Positions 26,930-37,500 of a stretch of 64,000 nucleotides of DNA are shown in pieces. Positions within the stretch are counted from its first letter, which is position 1. Each line of letters starts with the position of its first letter. The translations under genes and the position numbers were made by a program. Source of the DNA: Streptomyces pluripotens (GTDB lineage: Bacteria; Actinomycetota; Actinomycetes; Streptomycetales; Streptomycetaceae); the NCBI RefSeq assembly GCF_000802245.2, contig NZ_CP021080.1, positions 682,001 to 746,000 of the forward strand, given 5' to 3'. The notes under the pieces are model-generated. The model was not told the DNA's origin and made no database searches. It saw only the letters and a list, made by a program, of their open reading frames with translations.

Positions 26930-29900
26930 CAGGGGTACTCCTCGGCTGCTTCGTCGTGTGGTGCGTCGTCTGCTCCGGGCCCGGTCGTCCAGGCGACCAC
27001 GTAGTCTCGCTCCGGCAGGGTGGGAGGGTTGACCACCGACGCGCAGTGCACCTGGTAGGCGCGTTCCAGGCGGCCGGAGACCACCAGCCGGCTGCCGTCC
27101 GGGGCGGCCTCCAGCACGGCGAAGTCCCGGGGGCGCCCGCTGAATCCGACGCCCTCGGCTTTGGCCACCGCCTCCTTGGCGGCCCAGAACCGGGTGAACC
27201 ACCGTGCTTGTGCGTCGGAGTCGTGCGCCAACCGGGTGTACAGGAGCCGTAGTTCCTGCGTTCCGAGGACCGAGGCCTGGGTCGTCGGGTCGTGTGCGGC
27301 CACTTCCTCGATGTCGATGCCGGGCCCGGGCTGCGGGGTGTGCGACCGTACGATGGCTACGCCCGCCTCGGCCCGGTGGGCGAGGGAGACATCAAGGTCG
27401 GGCAGGGCGCGGCCGTGTACTCCGGTGACGTACGGGCGGCCCAGCCGGTCGTTGCGGACCCGGATCTCGGCCGGGTAGACGGGTCCTTCACCGTGCTGCC
27501 AGAGCCACTGCCGCACTGCGTCCTTGACCGCGATCCGGCCGAGTAGCCACTGCCGGCGCCCGCGCGGCGGGCGTTCGGCGTATTGGCCACGTTCGGCGCC
27601 ACCGAGCGAGTTGCGCATGATCAGTTCGCGCGAGGCCAGGTCGGGCCACCGCTCGTGCACCAGCACCCAGCCGCCGGGGCGGGCCGCGGAGAGGGTGTGG
27701 CGTGCGGGAAACCGTTCGACGGGCCGGGTCGTCGGGTCGTTGTCGAAACGGCGGTCCTGCCAGCCGCCGATCACGGCCCACACCCGGCCGCCGACGGTCA
27801 GCTCCGCGTCCGCCTCCAGAACGGCGTCCGTGAGGGAGGTGACCCGGACCAGACAGCGGACCTCGGTGCCGGGGGCCGGATGCGGGCCGTGGAACCGCAT
27901 GTGCCGCATCTGCACGGGGAAGACGACGGTGCGTTCGGTGTGGGTCGCCATGATCCAGTAGCCGAGGAGTTGACCCACGTTGTCCAGGAGGGCGCCGGGC
28001 GCGGCGGGCGTGGTGATCACTCCGCGGATGTGCCGCTCACCGATCGCCGTGAGCCGGGTGAGTCCCTGGAATCCCGGGCCGTGGAACATCCAGCGGTCAC
28101 GGTAGAGCTGGGCCGCGGTGTGGTCCGGGTGGCGTTCGGGGGTGTCCGGGGGAGAACTGGGGTCGGGTGGTTCCGGGTGGTGCGGGGCGAGTTCGACGAC
28201 GGCGCGGGCGGTGGGGCCGAAGGTGACGGCGAGGCGTTGGGCGGGCAGGGCGGCGGAGGTGACGGACGCGACGGGGATGCGGTGCGGGGAGTCCGGGGCA
28301 GCGGTGACGGTGACCGGCACGTCCACGGCAGGGGCGGCGGTGAGCCAGCGGTCGAAGCGGGCCTCGTGCACGGCGACCGCCCGCAGTCCGGGGGCCGCCT
28401 GCTCCGCCGCGTCCATCATGTGCTGCACGATCGTGGTGGCCGGCACCACCGGCCACCGGTCCTCCAGATCCGGCCATCCGGGACGCTGTGGGAAGAAGCA
28501 GTGGTCCAGGAGGTGCGGCATGGTGCGCGGGGACACGTGCACGATGTCGGTGACCGGGGCAATCCCGGTGGACCCGGGCGGGTCGGCGGTGGGCGCGCGG
28601 CGGCGGCCCGCAGTGATCAACTCCGCCGCGGCATCCGCGGTCTCCCGCAGCAGGGCCGAAAGCTCGGCGGCGGCCGGGACGTGCACAGCGAGGTCCGTCA
28701 GACGGCTCGGTTCACCCCGGAGACGCGTTCCGGACCCCAGCTCCGCGCGCAGGGCGTCGAGGACTGGTCCGTCCAGCGACACCAGCGAGCCGCCGAGGAC
28801 GAGGCGGACGGGCCGTCGGCGGAGCGCTGCCCCGGCTGCCCCCACTGCTGCGGCACTCCGCGGCACCGCCGGTGCCACCGCCGCTCCTGCCGTCCACAAA
28901 GCCGTTGCTGCGCGGCGGAGTTGGGCCATGCCGTCGCGGTGGGGCGAGTTGCCGGCGACGGCCAGGTGATCGCGGCCGTCAAGGCAGTCGCCGATCAGGG
29001 AGGTGAGCCGGCCCGGACCCATCTGGACGAAGACCCGGTGCCCGTCGGCGTACAGGGCCTCGGTGAGTTCACGGAAGCGGACGGGCTCCAGCAGATGACG
29101 TACGAACAGTTCACGCACCGACGCCTCGGCTTGCGGGAAGGGCGCCGCGGTCGTACCCGACCACACCGGCACGGTCGGCCGGTGCAGCCGGAAGCGGTCG
29201 GCGGCGGCCTTGATGGGGGCGAGGTACGGTTCGAGCATCGGCGTGTGGAAGCCGGACCGGAAGGGCAGCACCTGGCAGAGCACACCCTGGGACTGGAAGG
29301 ACCGCACGAACTCCCGCACCGCCGCATCCGGTCCGCAGACCATGGCCTGGCGGGGCGCGTTGTCGTGCGAGAGCACGATGCCGGAGTCCGCCCAGGCGCC
29401 GGCGAGCGCGGCACGAACGTGGGCGGCGGAGGTACCTACGGCGGCGAAGACCAGACCCGGAACGGTCACCGAGTCAGGGTCGAACCCGGCCATGAACAGG
29501 TCCACTTGCGCGGCCGAGTAGAGCCCGGCTGCGGCCATCGCCGTCCACTCACCGACACTGTGCCCGGCGACCGCGTCCGGTTCGACGCCCATGCGACGCA
29601 GCGCCCGGTCCAGCAACCGACCCACGCCGACGACGCCGAACCCGTGTCGCGCGACGTCATCGACCTGGACGTCCCCGTCGACACCGGATGCCCGGGGTAG
29701 GCCGAAGTGGTCGGCGATGTCGTCGGTGCGGGGCGTGAACTCGCCCTCCAGCCCCGGGAAGACGAAGACCAGCCTGCCGTCTGCACGGCCGAGCAGTGGA
29801 TCCGGCCGGAACCAGACGTCGTTGCGGCCCGACCAGGCCCGGCCCTTGGTGACTGCGCGACGGGCCAGGGCGAGCCGCTTGCCGGTCGGGGCCACGACAC

Positions 29901-31545
29901 CGAGCCGGACGGGACCGGCATCGGGGTGGGCCCGGGTGGGGTCGAGACCGGCGGCGAGGATGGTGGCGTCGTCGGCGTCGAGGAGAGCGGCGAGTTCGTC
30001 CGGACGATCGACTGCGAACAGGACGATGTGCTCGGGCTCGGTGACGCTCTCCAGAACGGGAGCGGGAGCGGACACGGAAGCGCGCGCGGGAACTGGTGCC
30101 CGAGCAAGAACGGGGCGGGCGTGCGACGACTCCTCCAGTACCACGTGGGCGTTGATCCCCCCGAACCCGAAGGCGTTCACGGCGGCCCGGCGGACCGGGC
30201 GGCCCTCGTGGGTCTCCCATGGCCGGGCCCGTTCCAGGGTGCGGAAGCGGGTACCGGCGAGCGCGGGGTGGGGGACGTCGCAGTGGAGGGTGGGCAGGAG
30301 GGTGCGGTGGTACAGGGCGAGGGCCGCCTTGACCAGGCCCGCCACCCCGGCGGCCGGCATGGTGTGGCCAATCATCGACTTCACCGAACCGAGCACCGGA
30401 CGGTCTTCATTGCCGTATCCCTTGCCCGGCCCGAACACCTCAGTGAGCGTGGCGAGTTCGGCAGCGTCGCCGGCGGGGGTGGCCGTTCCGTGGGCCTCCA
30501 GCAGGCCGATCGAGTCCGGCGCGGTGGGGTCGAGCCCAGCTGCCCGCCAGGCCTGGCGCACAGCCCGCGCCTGACCGCCCGGGTCGGGAGCGGCCAGTCC
30601 CGCGGTGCGGCCGTCGCCGGCCACGCCCGTACCGCGGATCACCGCGTACACGCGATCGCCGTCGCGTTCGGCGTCCGCGAGCCGTTTCAGTACCACGACG
30701 CCAGTGCCCTCTCCGATGAGGAGACCGTCGGCGTCACGGTGGAACGGTCGGATGCGCTGGCTCGGTGACAGGGCGCGCAGTTGCGAGAAGACGCTCCACA
30801 GGGTGATGTCGTGACAGTGGTGCACGCCGCCGGCCAGCATCACGTCGCAGCGCCCGATCGCGAGTTCGGTGACCGCCTGGTCGACAGCGATCAGTGAGGA
30901 GGCGCAGGCCGCGTCCAGGGTGTAGGCGGGGCCGCGCAGGTCGAGCCGGTTGGCGATGCGGGACGCGGCGAGATTGGGCACCAGCCCGATGGCGGCGTCC
31001 GGGCTCACCGGGCCGAGCCGTTCGGCGAACGCCAGCCGCACACGGTCCAGTTGGGCGGCAGACAACTCTGGCAGCAGTTGACCGAGTGTGCGTACCAGTT
31101 GCCCGGCCGTCCGCACGCGCTGGTCGAGCCGGACCAGGCCGGGTGTCAGGTAGCCACCTCGTCCCAGGGCCACACCGACCCGGTTGCGTTCCGGCAGCCG
31201 CTCCTCGCCGCCCGCGTCGGCGAGCGCAGCGGCGGCCACGTCCAACGCGATCAGCTGGTCGGGCTCGGTGCCTGGCACGGCGGCGGGCATGATGCCGTAG
31301 CGGGTGGCCTCGATCTCGGCCAGGCCGTCCACGAACCCGCCGCGCCGGCAGTACACCCGGTCGGGGGCGGCAGGGCCGACGGCCGATCCGGGATCGTAGT
31401 AGCCGGGGTCCCAGCGGTCCGCGGGAACCTCGGAAACCGCATCGACGCCGTTGCGCAGATTGCGCCAGTAGGCGTCGAGGCCGGGGGCGCCGGGCAGCAG
31501 CACCGCCATTCCGACGATCGCGACTGAAATATGACGTTCCGTCAT
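26929..31545 (-). CDS. PUFA-type synthase: KS-AT-DH-PPTase
   Basis: 1538 residues from ATG 31545, one base after the stop of the first synthase (TGAGATG). KS at about 5-475 has Cys214 (DAACASS), His352 (EAHGTAT) and His394 (IGHT). AT at about 590-880 has GHSVGE with Ser663; the usual GQGSQ is degenerate (FPGLEGE). A double-hotdog DH lies at about 1000-1265: likely His1015, GPGF at 1156-1159, and Asp1188/Gln1192 in DNVGQ. The last 200 residues are an Sfp-type PPTase: SLAH at about 1387, GIDIEEV at 1409 and WAAKEAVAKAEG at 1454. Fused DH and PPTase recall enediyne synthases, but KR and ACP are missing here because they sit in the partner enzyme. All key residues appear intact. Confidence 0.93.
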   Translation of the reverse strand: MTERHISVAIVGMAVLLPGAPGLDAYWRNLRNGVDAVSEVPADRWDPGYYDPGSAVGPAAPDRVYCRRGGFVDGLAEIEATRYGIMPAAVPGTEPDQLIALDVAAAALADAGGEERLPERNRVGVALGRGGYLTPGLVRLDQRVRTAGQLVRTLGQLLPELSAAQLDRVRLAFAERLGPVSPDAAIGLVPNLAASRIANRLDLRGPAYTLDAACASSLIAVDQAVTELAIGRCDVMLAGGVHHCHDITLWSVFSQLRALSPSQRIRPFHRDADGLLIGEGTGVVVLKRLADAERDGDRVYAVIRGTGVAGDGRTAGLAAPDPGGQARAVRQAWRAAGLDPTAPDSIGLLEAHGTATPAGDAAELATLTEVFGPGKGYGNEDRPVLGSVKSMIGHTMPAAGVAGLVKAALALYHRTLLPTLHCDVPHPALAGTRFRTLERARPWETHEGRPVRRAAVNAFGFGGINAHVVLEESSHARPVLARAPVPARASVSAPAPVLESVTEPEHIVLFAVDRPDELAALLDADDATILAAGLDPTRAHPDAGPVRLGVVAPTGKRLALARRAVTKGRAWSGRNDVWFRPDPLLGRADGRLVFVFPGLEGEFTPRTDDIADHFGLPRASGVDGDVQVDDVARHGFGVVGVGRLLDRALRRMGVEPDAVAGHSVGEWTAMAAAGLYSAAQVDLFMAGFDPDSVTVPGLVFAAVGTSAAHVRAALAGAWADSGIVLSHDNAPRQAMVCGPDAAVREFVRSFQSQGVLCQVLPFRSGFHTPMLEPYLAPIKAAADRFRLHRPTVPVWSGTTAAPFPQAEASVRELFVRHLLEPVRFRELTEALYADGHRVFVQMGPGRLTSLIGDCLDGRDHLAVAGNSPHRDGMAQLRRAATALWTAGAAVAPAVPRSAAAVGAAGAALRRRPVRLVLGGSLVSLDGPVLDALRAELGSGTRLRGEPSRLTDLAVHVPAAAELSALLRETADAAAELITAGRRRAPTADPPGSTGIAPVTDIVHVSPRTMPHLLDHCFFPQRPGWPDLEDRWPVVPATTIVQHMMDAAEQAAPGLRAVAVHEARFDRWLTAAPAVDVPVTVTAAPDSPHRIPVASVTSAALPAQRLAVTFGPTARAVVELAPHHPEPPDPSSPPDTPERHPDHTAAQLYRDRWMFHGPGFQGLTRLTAIGERHIRGVITTPAAPGALLDNVGQLLGYWIMATHTERTVVFPVQMRHMRFHGPHPAPGTEVRCLVRVTSLTDAVLEADAELTVGGRVWAVIGGWQDRRFDNDPTTRPVERFPARHTLSAARPGGWVLVHERWPDLASRELIMRNSLGGAERGQYAERPPRGRRQWLLGRIAVKDAVRQWLWQHGEGPVYPAEIRVRNDRLGRPYVTGVHGRALPDLDVSLAHRAEAGVAIVRSHTPQPGPGIDIEEVAAHDPTTQASVLGTQELRLLYTRLAHDSDAQARWFTRFWAAKEAVAKAEGVGFSGRPRDFAVLEAAPDGSRLVVSGRLERAYQVHCASVVNPPTLPERDYVVAWTTGPGADDAPHDEAAEEYP

Positions 31546-31546
31546 C

Positions 31547-34500
31547 TCACCATTCCGATGCGGTGTAGACGACGGCACGGGCCGACGGGTCACCCCAGGC
31601 CAGTTCCCGGAGCAGGGCCGCGGTGCCCTCCTCCGGATCGATCAACCGCACCCCTCGGCGGACGTACTCACGTCCGAGTTCCGCTCCGACCATGCCGGTG
31701 TGGGCACCGGACGGCGCCCAGGGCCCCCAGTGGACGGTCAGCACCCGATTGCCGGTGCGGACGGCCCAGTCCGTGCCCAGCGCCTCCAGCGCGTCGTTCG
31801 CGGCAGCGTAATCGGCCTGGCCCCGGTTGCCGAGAACGGCGGCGATGCTGCCGAACAGCACGGTGAAAGCGGGCGCGCCGGGCAGGTCGCCCAGGGCGGC
31901 GAACAGTGCGGAGGCCCCGGCCGTCTTCGTGCCGTAGACCCGCTGGAAGGATTCAGGCGTCTTGTCTGCGATCACCCGGTCCTCGATCACCCCCGCAGCA
32001 AAGACCACGGCGTCGAGGCGGCCGTGCTCGGCGTGGATCTCCTTGACCGTCCGCAGCACCGCGTCCTGGTCCCGGAAGTCCACCGGGCGGTAGTGTGCCG
32101 CGCTGCCGAGCGAGCCGAGTTCGGCGAGGGTCGCGGTGATCTCCCGCTGGGCGAGGATCAATTCGGCGGTCCGGTTGATCCCGGCGGGCTGCGACGCTCC
32201 CGGCCGGGCGGCGAGCGCCGCCCTCAGTTCCGCCGGAGTGCGGGCGGCGGCGGTATCCGGGGCCTCGGGGCCGGTGGGCGCAGCGGTGCGGCCGAGCAGC
32301 TCGATGCGGCACCGGCAGGCGCTGGCCAGTGTGGCCGCGAACTTCGCGGTGATGCCCCGGGCGCCACCGACCAGCAGAATCACCGAATCCCGGTCGAGGC
32401 CGAGCGCGGCGGCCTCGGCGGCGCCCTCCCCGGCGGGACCGGCGCCGGTACTGCCGAGCGGACCGAGCGGCGCGGGCACCAACCCGGGTGCCTCTCGGCG
32501 TCCGTCCGCCGTACGCAGGACGACGGCTGCCGGCTCCGGGGCGAGCAGTTCGGCGAGCACGGCGTCGGCGACGGTCGCCGCGGAGGTATCGGGCACGGCC
32601 ACGACCCGGGCGAGCAGGTCCGGGTACTCGCGGACCACGGTGCGGAACAGGCCGTCCAGCCCCGCCGACCGCAGCGCCCCGGCCCGGTCAGCGGCCCGCA
32701 CGGCCAGCAATCGACTCGGTCCGCACGCCAGTACCGTCTTGAGCATCGGGAAGGCGTCCGGCAGCACCGGGCGGTCCGGACCCGGTAGCGCGCCCAGGTA
32801 CACCACTCCGTCGAACGCACCGCCGGCCACGCTGCCGGCCACACCGCCGGGCGTGCCGAGGCCCTGACTCGGGTCCAGAAGCACGGCGTCGGCACCGTGG
32901 TCGGCGAGCCGTGCGGCGACCACGGCCGCCGCACCCGTACCGTCACCGACAGTGCGAGCGCCGCCGCTGCTCGCATGGCGGGAGTCGCCCGGCGCCCCGC
33001 TGTCCCCGCCGGTGCCGCCGCCCTCGCCCGCGCCGCCGTCGAGAACGACGAACCGCAGGCCGGACAAGGTCGGGGAGGGCTCTTCGATGGGGTCTGGGGA
33101 CGGCTCCGGGAGGGGGACGGGCCGAAGCTCGAAGCGCTGCGGAGCCACCCCGACAGGGGCGTCGACGGCAAGGGCGGCCGGGGCACCGGAGGCTGGGGAC
33201 TTCGACGCTTCCGGCTGTGCCCCGACCTGTTCTCCCCGGCTGCCGGCGGCGTTGGCGCCCGCCCGTGCGGTGAGCCAGTCCGTCACCGCCGCGGCCGTGC
33301 GCGCCGTGGCCAGTTCCTCCAGCTCCGTGTCGTCCAGGGACTCCGCCCCACCTGCGATGCCCAGCCGCTTGGCCAGTTCGCCGGCTATCTCCGCCCGTTT
33401 GATCGAGTCGATGCTCAGGTCCGCCTCCAGATCGAGCCCGGGCTCGATCATGTCGACGGGGTATCCGGTGCGCTCGCTGATGATCTCCAACACCACCTGT
33501 GCCACATCGCCCACCGGGCGGCCGTCATTGGTGGCCTCCGTCGGCTCCGTCGCTGCGACGGGCACCTGGACGGGCGGTGCCACCGGCACGAGCGGCTGGG
33601 GCACGGCCGGCGCCGTCGTCGGGGTGCCGAAGTAGGCGAGCAGCACATCGCGCTGAGCTGCGACCATTTCCCGGCTGGTGCGCAGGAATTCGGAGATCAG
33701 GGCGTCCCGATCGGCGGGGACGCCGTGCGGCTGGTCGGTCGTCACGGTCGTCTCCAGAACTCGTCGGGCCGGTGCGAGGGCACCGGGGAGGAGCGCTCCG
33801 TCGGCGGTGCGGACGAGCTGTCCGTCCACCGTCCAACCGAGCCGCTCGGGCACCGGGGCGCGCAGCGCGTCCACGGCGTCGCGGCCTTGGAACAGCCACG
33901 CGGTACGCACGGGCAGCCCAGCGACCGCGAGTCGGGCGAGCGCGTCGAGCCAGCCGCGCAGACCACTGTCGGAACGGGGTTCGCAGGCCACCGTGCGGTG
34001 CGGGCGGTCCCCGAGGATTTGCCCGACGAACCGGGTGAGGACCGTGCCCGGACCCGCCTCGACGAAAATCCGCGCACCCGCCTCGTACATCGCCTCGATC
34101 TGTGCGGTGAACGCGACCGGGGCACCGATCTGCGCCGCGAGTTCGGTGCGCACCGCGTCCGCGTCCTGCGGGTACGGGGCGGCGGTGCGGTTGCCCCACA
34201 CGGGGAACTCAGGCGCACGGACCGTCTTGGTCGCGAGCACCCTCCCGAAGGGCTCCCCCGCCTTGGCCACCAGCGGGCTGTGGAAGGCGCAGGCCACGGG
34301 GATCCGCTGAGCGCCCAGGCCGCACCTGCGCAGCAGGCGCACAGCGCTCTCCACGTCGGCCGTCGGTCCGGAGACCACCGTCTGCTCGGGCGAGTTGAGG
34401 TTCGCGACCACGACGGTGTCGGGCGCTCCGGCCGTGCGCAGCGCGCGCCGGACGTCTTCGGCCGGGGCTCCGACCGCGGCCATGGTGCCGGGGTCGTCGC

Positions 34501-37500
34501 CCGCTGCCGTCAGGATCGCCGTTGCCCGATCGACGCTCAACTCCAGGAGGGTTTCCGGGTCGAGGGCACCGGCCGCGGCGAGGGCGACCAGTTCTCCGTA
34601 GCTGTGTCCGGCGGCCATGTCGGGGTGGACACCTGCGGAGGCGAGGAAGGTGTGGGCGGCGAGCCCCGTGACGCCGAGCGCGGGTTGCGCCGCCCGGGTG
34701 TCGGTGAGAGCGGCGCGGCGGCGTTCGCGACCGGCGTCGTCGAAGGCCGCGGGCGGATAGATGAGGCCCGCCTGGGCAGGGGCGAGACTCAGGTGGTCGC
34801 GCAGTCCGGGGAGGGCGATCAGCAGGTCGGCGAGCATGCCCGTGCGCTGGCTGCCCTGGCCGGGGAAGAGTAGGGCCGTCTTGCCGTCCACGGGCTCGGC
34901 GAGGTGGATCCCGGCGGCCGGATCGTGCTCCCCGGCGAGTGCCCGCCGCAACTGTGTGGTGAGTTCGTCGACGTTGCGGGCCACGACCGCGGCCCGGACC
35001 GGTTCGTGCGAGGTGTCGGCACGACGGGCCGCGGCGAGGGCTAGGTCGCGCAGGCGCCAGGGGCCGCCGTCCGTCTCGGCGGCCCGGAGGACCTGTTCGG
35101 CGTCCCGCCGGGCTGCCGTCGTGTCCCGGCCCCGGAACAGGAACAGTTCCGCGGGCCACGCGTCCAGCGCCTGGTGGGACGGTATGGCGTCGCCGTGAGC
35201 GGCCAGTACCACGTGGAAGTTGGTGCCGCCGAAGCCGAACGCGCTGACTGCCGCGAAGCGTTCCGCGGCCGGTGCGGCCCAGGGTTGGGCGCGGGTGTGG
35301 AAGGCGAACGGACTGTCCTCCTCCGTCCAGGCCGGGTTGGGCCGTTCCAGGTGCAGGGTCGGCGGCTTGATCCCGGTGTACAGCGCGAGGGTCGCCTTGA
35401 TCAGACCGGCGAGCCCGGCCGCGCATTTGGTGTGCCCGATCTGCGACTTGACCGAGCCGAGTGCACAGCCACCGTTCCTGGCTCCCGCCTCCGTGAACAC
35501 CTCGCCGAGCACGGTGAGTTCGGTGCGGTCTCCGACCACGGTGCCGGTGCCGTGCGCCTCGACTAGGCCGACCTCGGCGGGAGACACTCCGGCGTGGCGG
35601 TAGGCACGCTCCAACGCGGCCCGCTGGCCCTCGGGGTGGGGGGCGGTCAGGCCGCGGGAGCGGCCGTCGCTGGCGGAGCCGAGGCCCTTGACCACGCCGT
35701 AGATGCGGTCGCCGTCGCGTTCGGCGTCCGCGAGCCGTTTGAGGACCATGCAGGCGACCCCCTCGCCGAGGGCAATGCCGTCGGCGGAGGCGTCGAACGC
35801 GCGCGACCGGCCCGTCGGGGAGAGCGCGTGTACGGAGGAGAAGAGGACGTAGTCGCTGATGCCGTTGTGCAGGTCGGCTCCGCCGCACAGTACGACGTCG
35901 CTGGTGCCGCGGAGGAGTTCCTTGCAGGCCACGTCCAGCGCGGCGAGGGAGGAGGCGCAGGCCGCATCGACGGTGTAGTTGGTGCCGCCGAGGTCCAGGC
36001 GGTTGGCGATCCGACCGGAGATGACGTTGGCGAGCATGCCGGGGAAGGAGTCCTCGGTCAGTCGTGGCAGCTGTTCTTCCAGTTGGTCCGGGACCGTGCC
36101 GAAGTACGAGGGGAGGACCGTGCGCAGGTTGACGGCGGTGGAGAGGTCGCTGCCGGCTTCGGCACCGAAGACGACGGAGGTCCGGGAATGGTCGAACTCC
36201 CGTCCCTGATCGCCGTATCCGGCGTGTGCCAGTGCCCTCCGGGCCACTTCCAGGGAGAGTAGTTGCACGGGCTCGATACTGCGGAGGGAGGCGGGCGGGA
36301 TGCCATAGCGCAGTGGATCGAAAGGGATGCGGGGCAGGAAGCCGCCCCACTTCGACGTCGTGCCGTCCGGGCGGTGGTGCACGGCGGGGTCCCAGCGCTC
36401 GGGCGGGACCTCGGTGACCGCGTCGTGTCCGTAGACGATGTTCGACCAGAAGGTAGTGAGGTCGGGAGCCTGCGGAAACATGCAGGCCATACCGACGATC
36501 GCGATGTCGAGCGGTGTGGGTGGCGCCGGTTCGTCCGTGGCACCGCGGCCCGTCCGTGGGGCGCATGTGGTCAGCAGGCTGGCCGCCCCCTCGGTCACCG
36601 CGCGGTGCAGGGCCGCCACGGTGGTGGTATCCGAGCGCAGCACCGCGACCTCGCCGGCCATGAACATCCCGTCGACCAGCTGCTGTCTCTCGTCGACAGC
36701 GCGCAACTCGCCGCTCTCCGTGCGTTCCACCCCCTTGCTCGCCATGCGGAGACGGCCCACGTTGAGGCGTTCCAGGGTTTCCCAGACCTCCCGGTCGGGA
36801 ATCCCCTCCGCCCGTAACGCCGCCTCTCGCTCGCGATAGTTGAGGGTGAAGGGGCTCGGCACACAGCGCGTCGCGTGTCCGGGTGCGGTCTCCAGCAGGG
36901 CGGTGTGGGTCGCGGCGAGCACCTGCCGCTGGAAGAGGGGCCGGATGGCACCGTGGGCCACGGCCTCCTCGGTGAACAGGTAAGCGGTGCCCATCAGCAC
37001 ACCGACGGCGGCGCCCCGGACGGTGAGCGGTGCGGCCAGGGCGGCGACCATCGCCGCCGACCGCTCGTCGTGAACGCCACCCGCGAAGAACACTTCCAGC
37101 CGCCGGGCCACGGTCTCGTCACCAGCACCAGCCGCTGCGTCGATGTCGTCCAGGAAGTCCAGCAGGACGCCCAGTTGAGCCTCCCAGAGCGGGAAGGAGG
37201 CCCGGGGGCCCACATGACCGCCGCACTCGGACCCCTCGAAGACGAACCTGCGCGCGCCGGCATCCAGGAACTGCCGCAGCAACCCCGGTGAGGGGACGTG
37301 CAGGAAGGTGCGGATCCCTGCTTGCTCCAGCGCCTCCGCCTGGGCAGGCCTGCCGCCTGCGATGACCGCGTGCGTCGGGCGCAGTTCCCGTACGGCTTCG
37401 AGTTGCGCGTTCCTCGTTTCCTCGGGCGCGAACCCGAGCACGCCCACGCCCCAGGGCCGTCCGCCCAGCACGGCGTGCGCCTCGGCGAGCATCGACCGGG

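Noticed and set aside
27583..29700. 705-codon plus-strand frame and others (32897-34873, 34209-36566) inside the synthase genes
   Set aside because: Shadow frames of the KS/AT/DH coding sequence; low-complexity products without domains.
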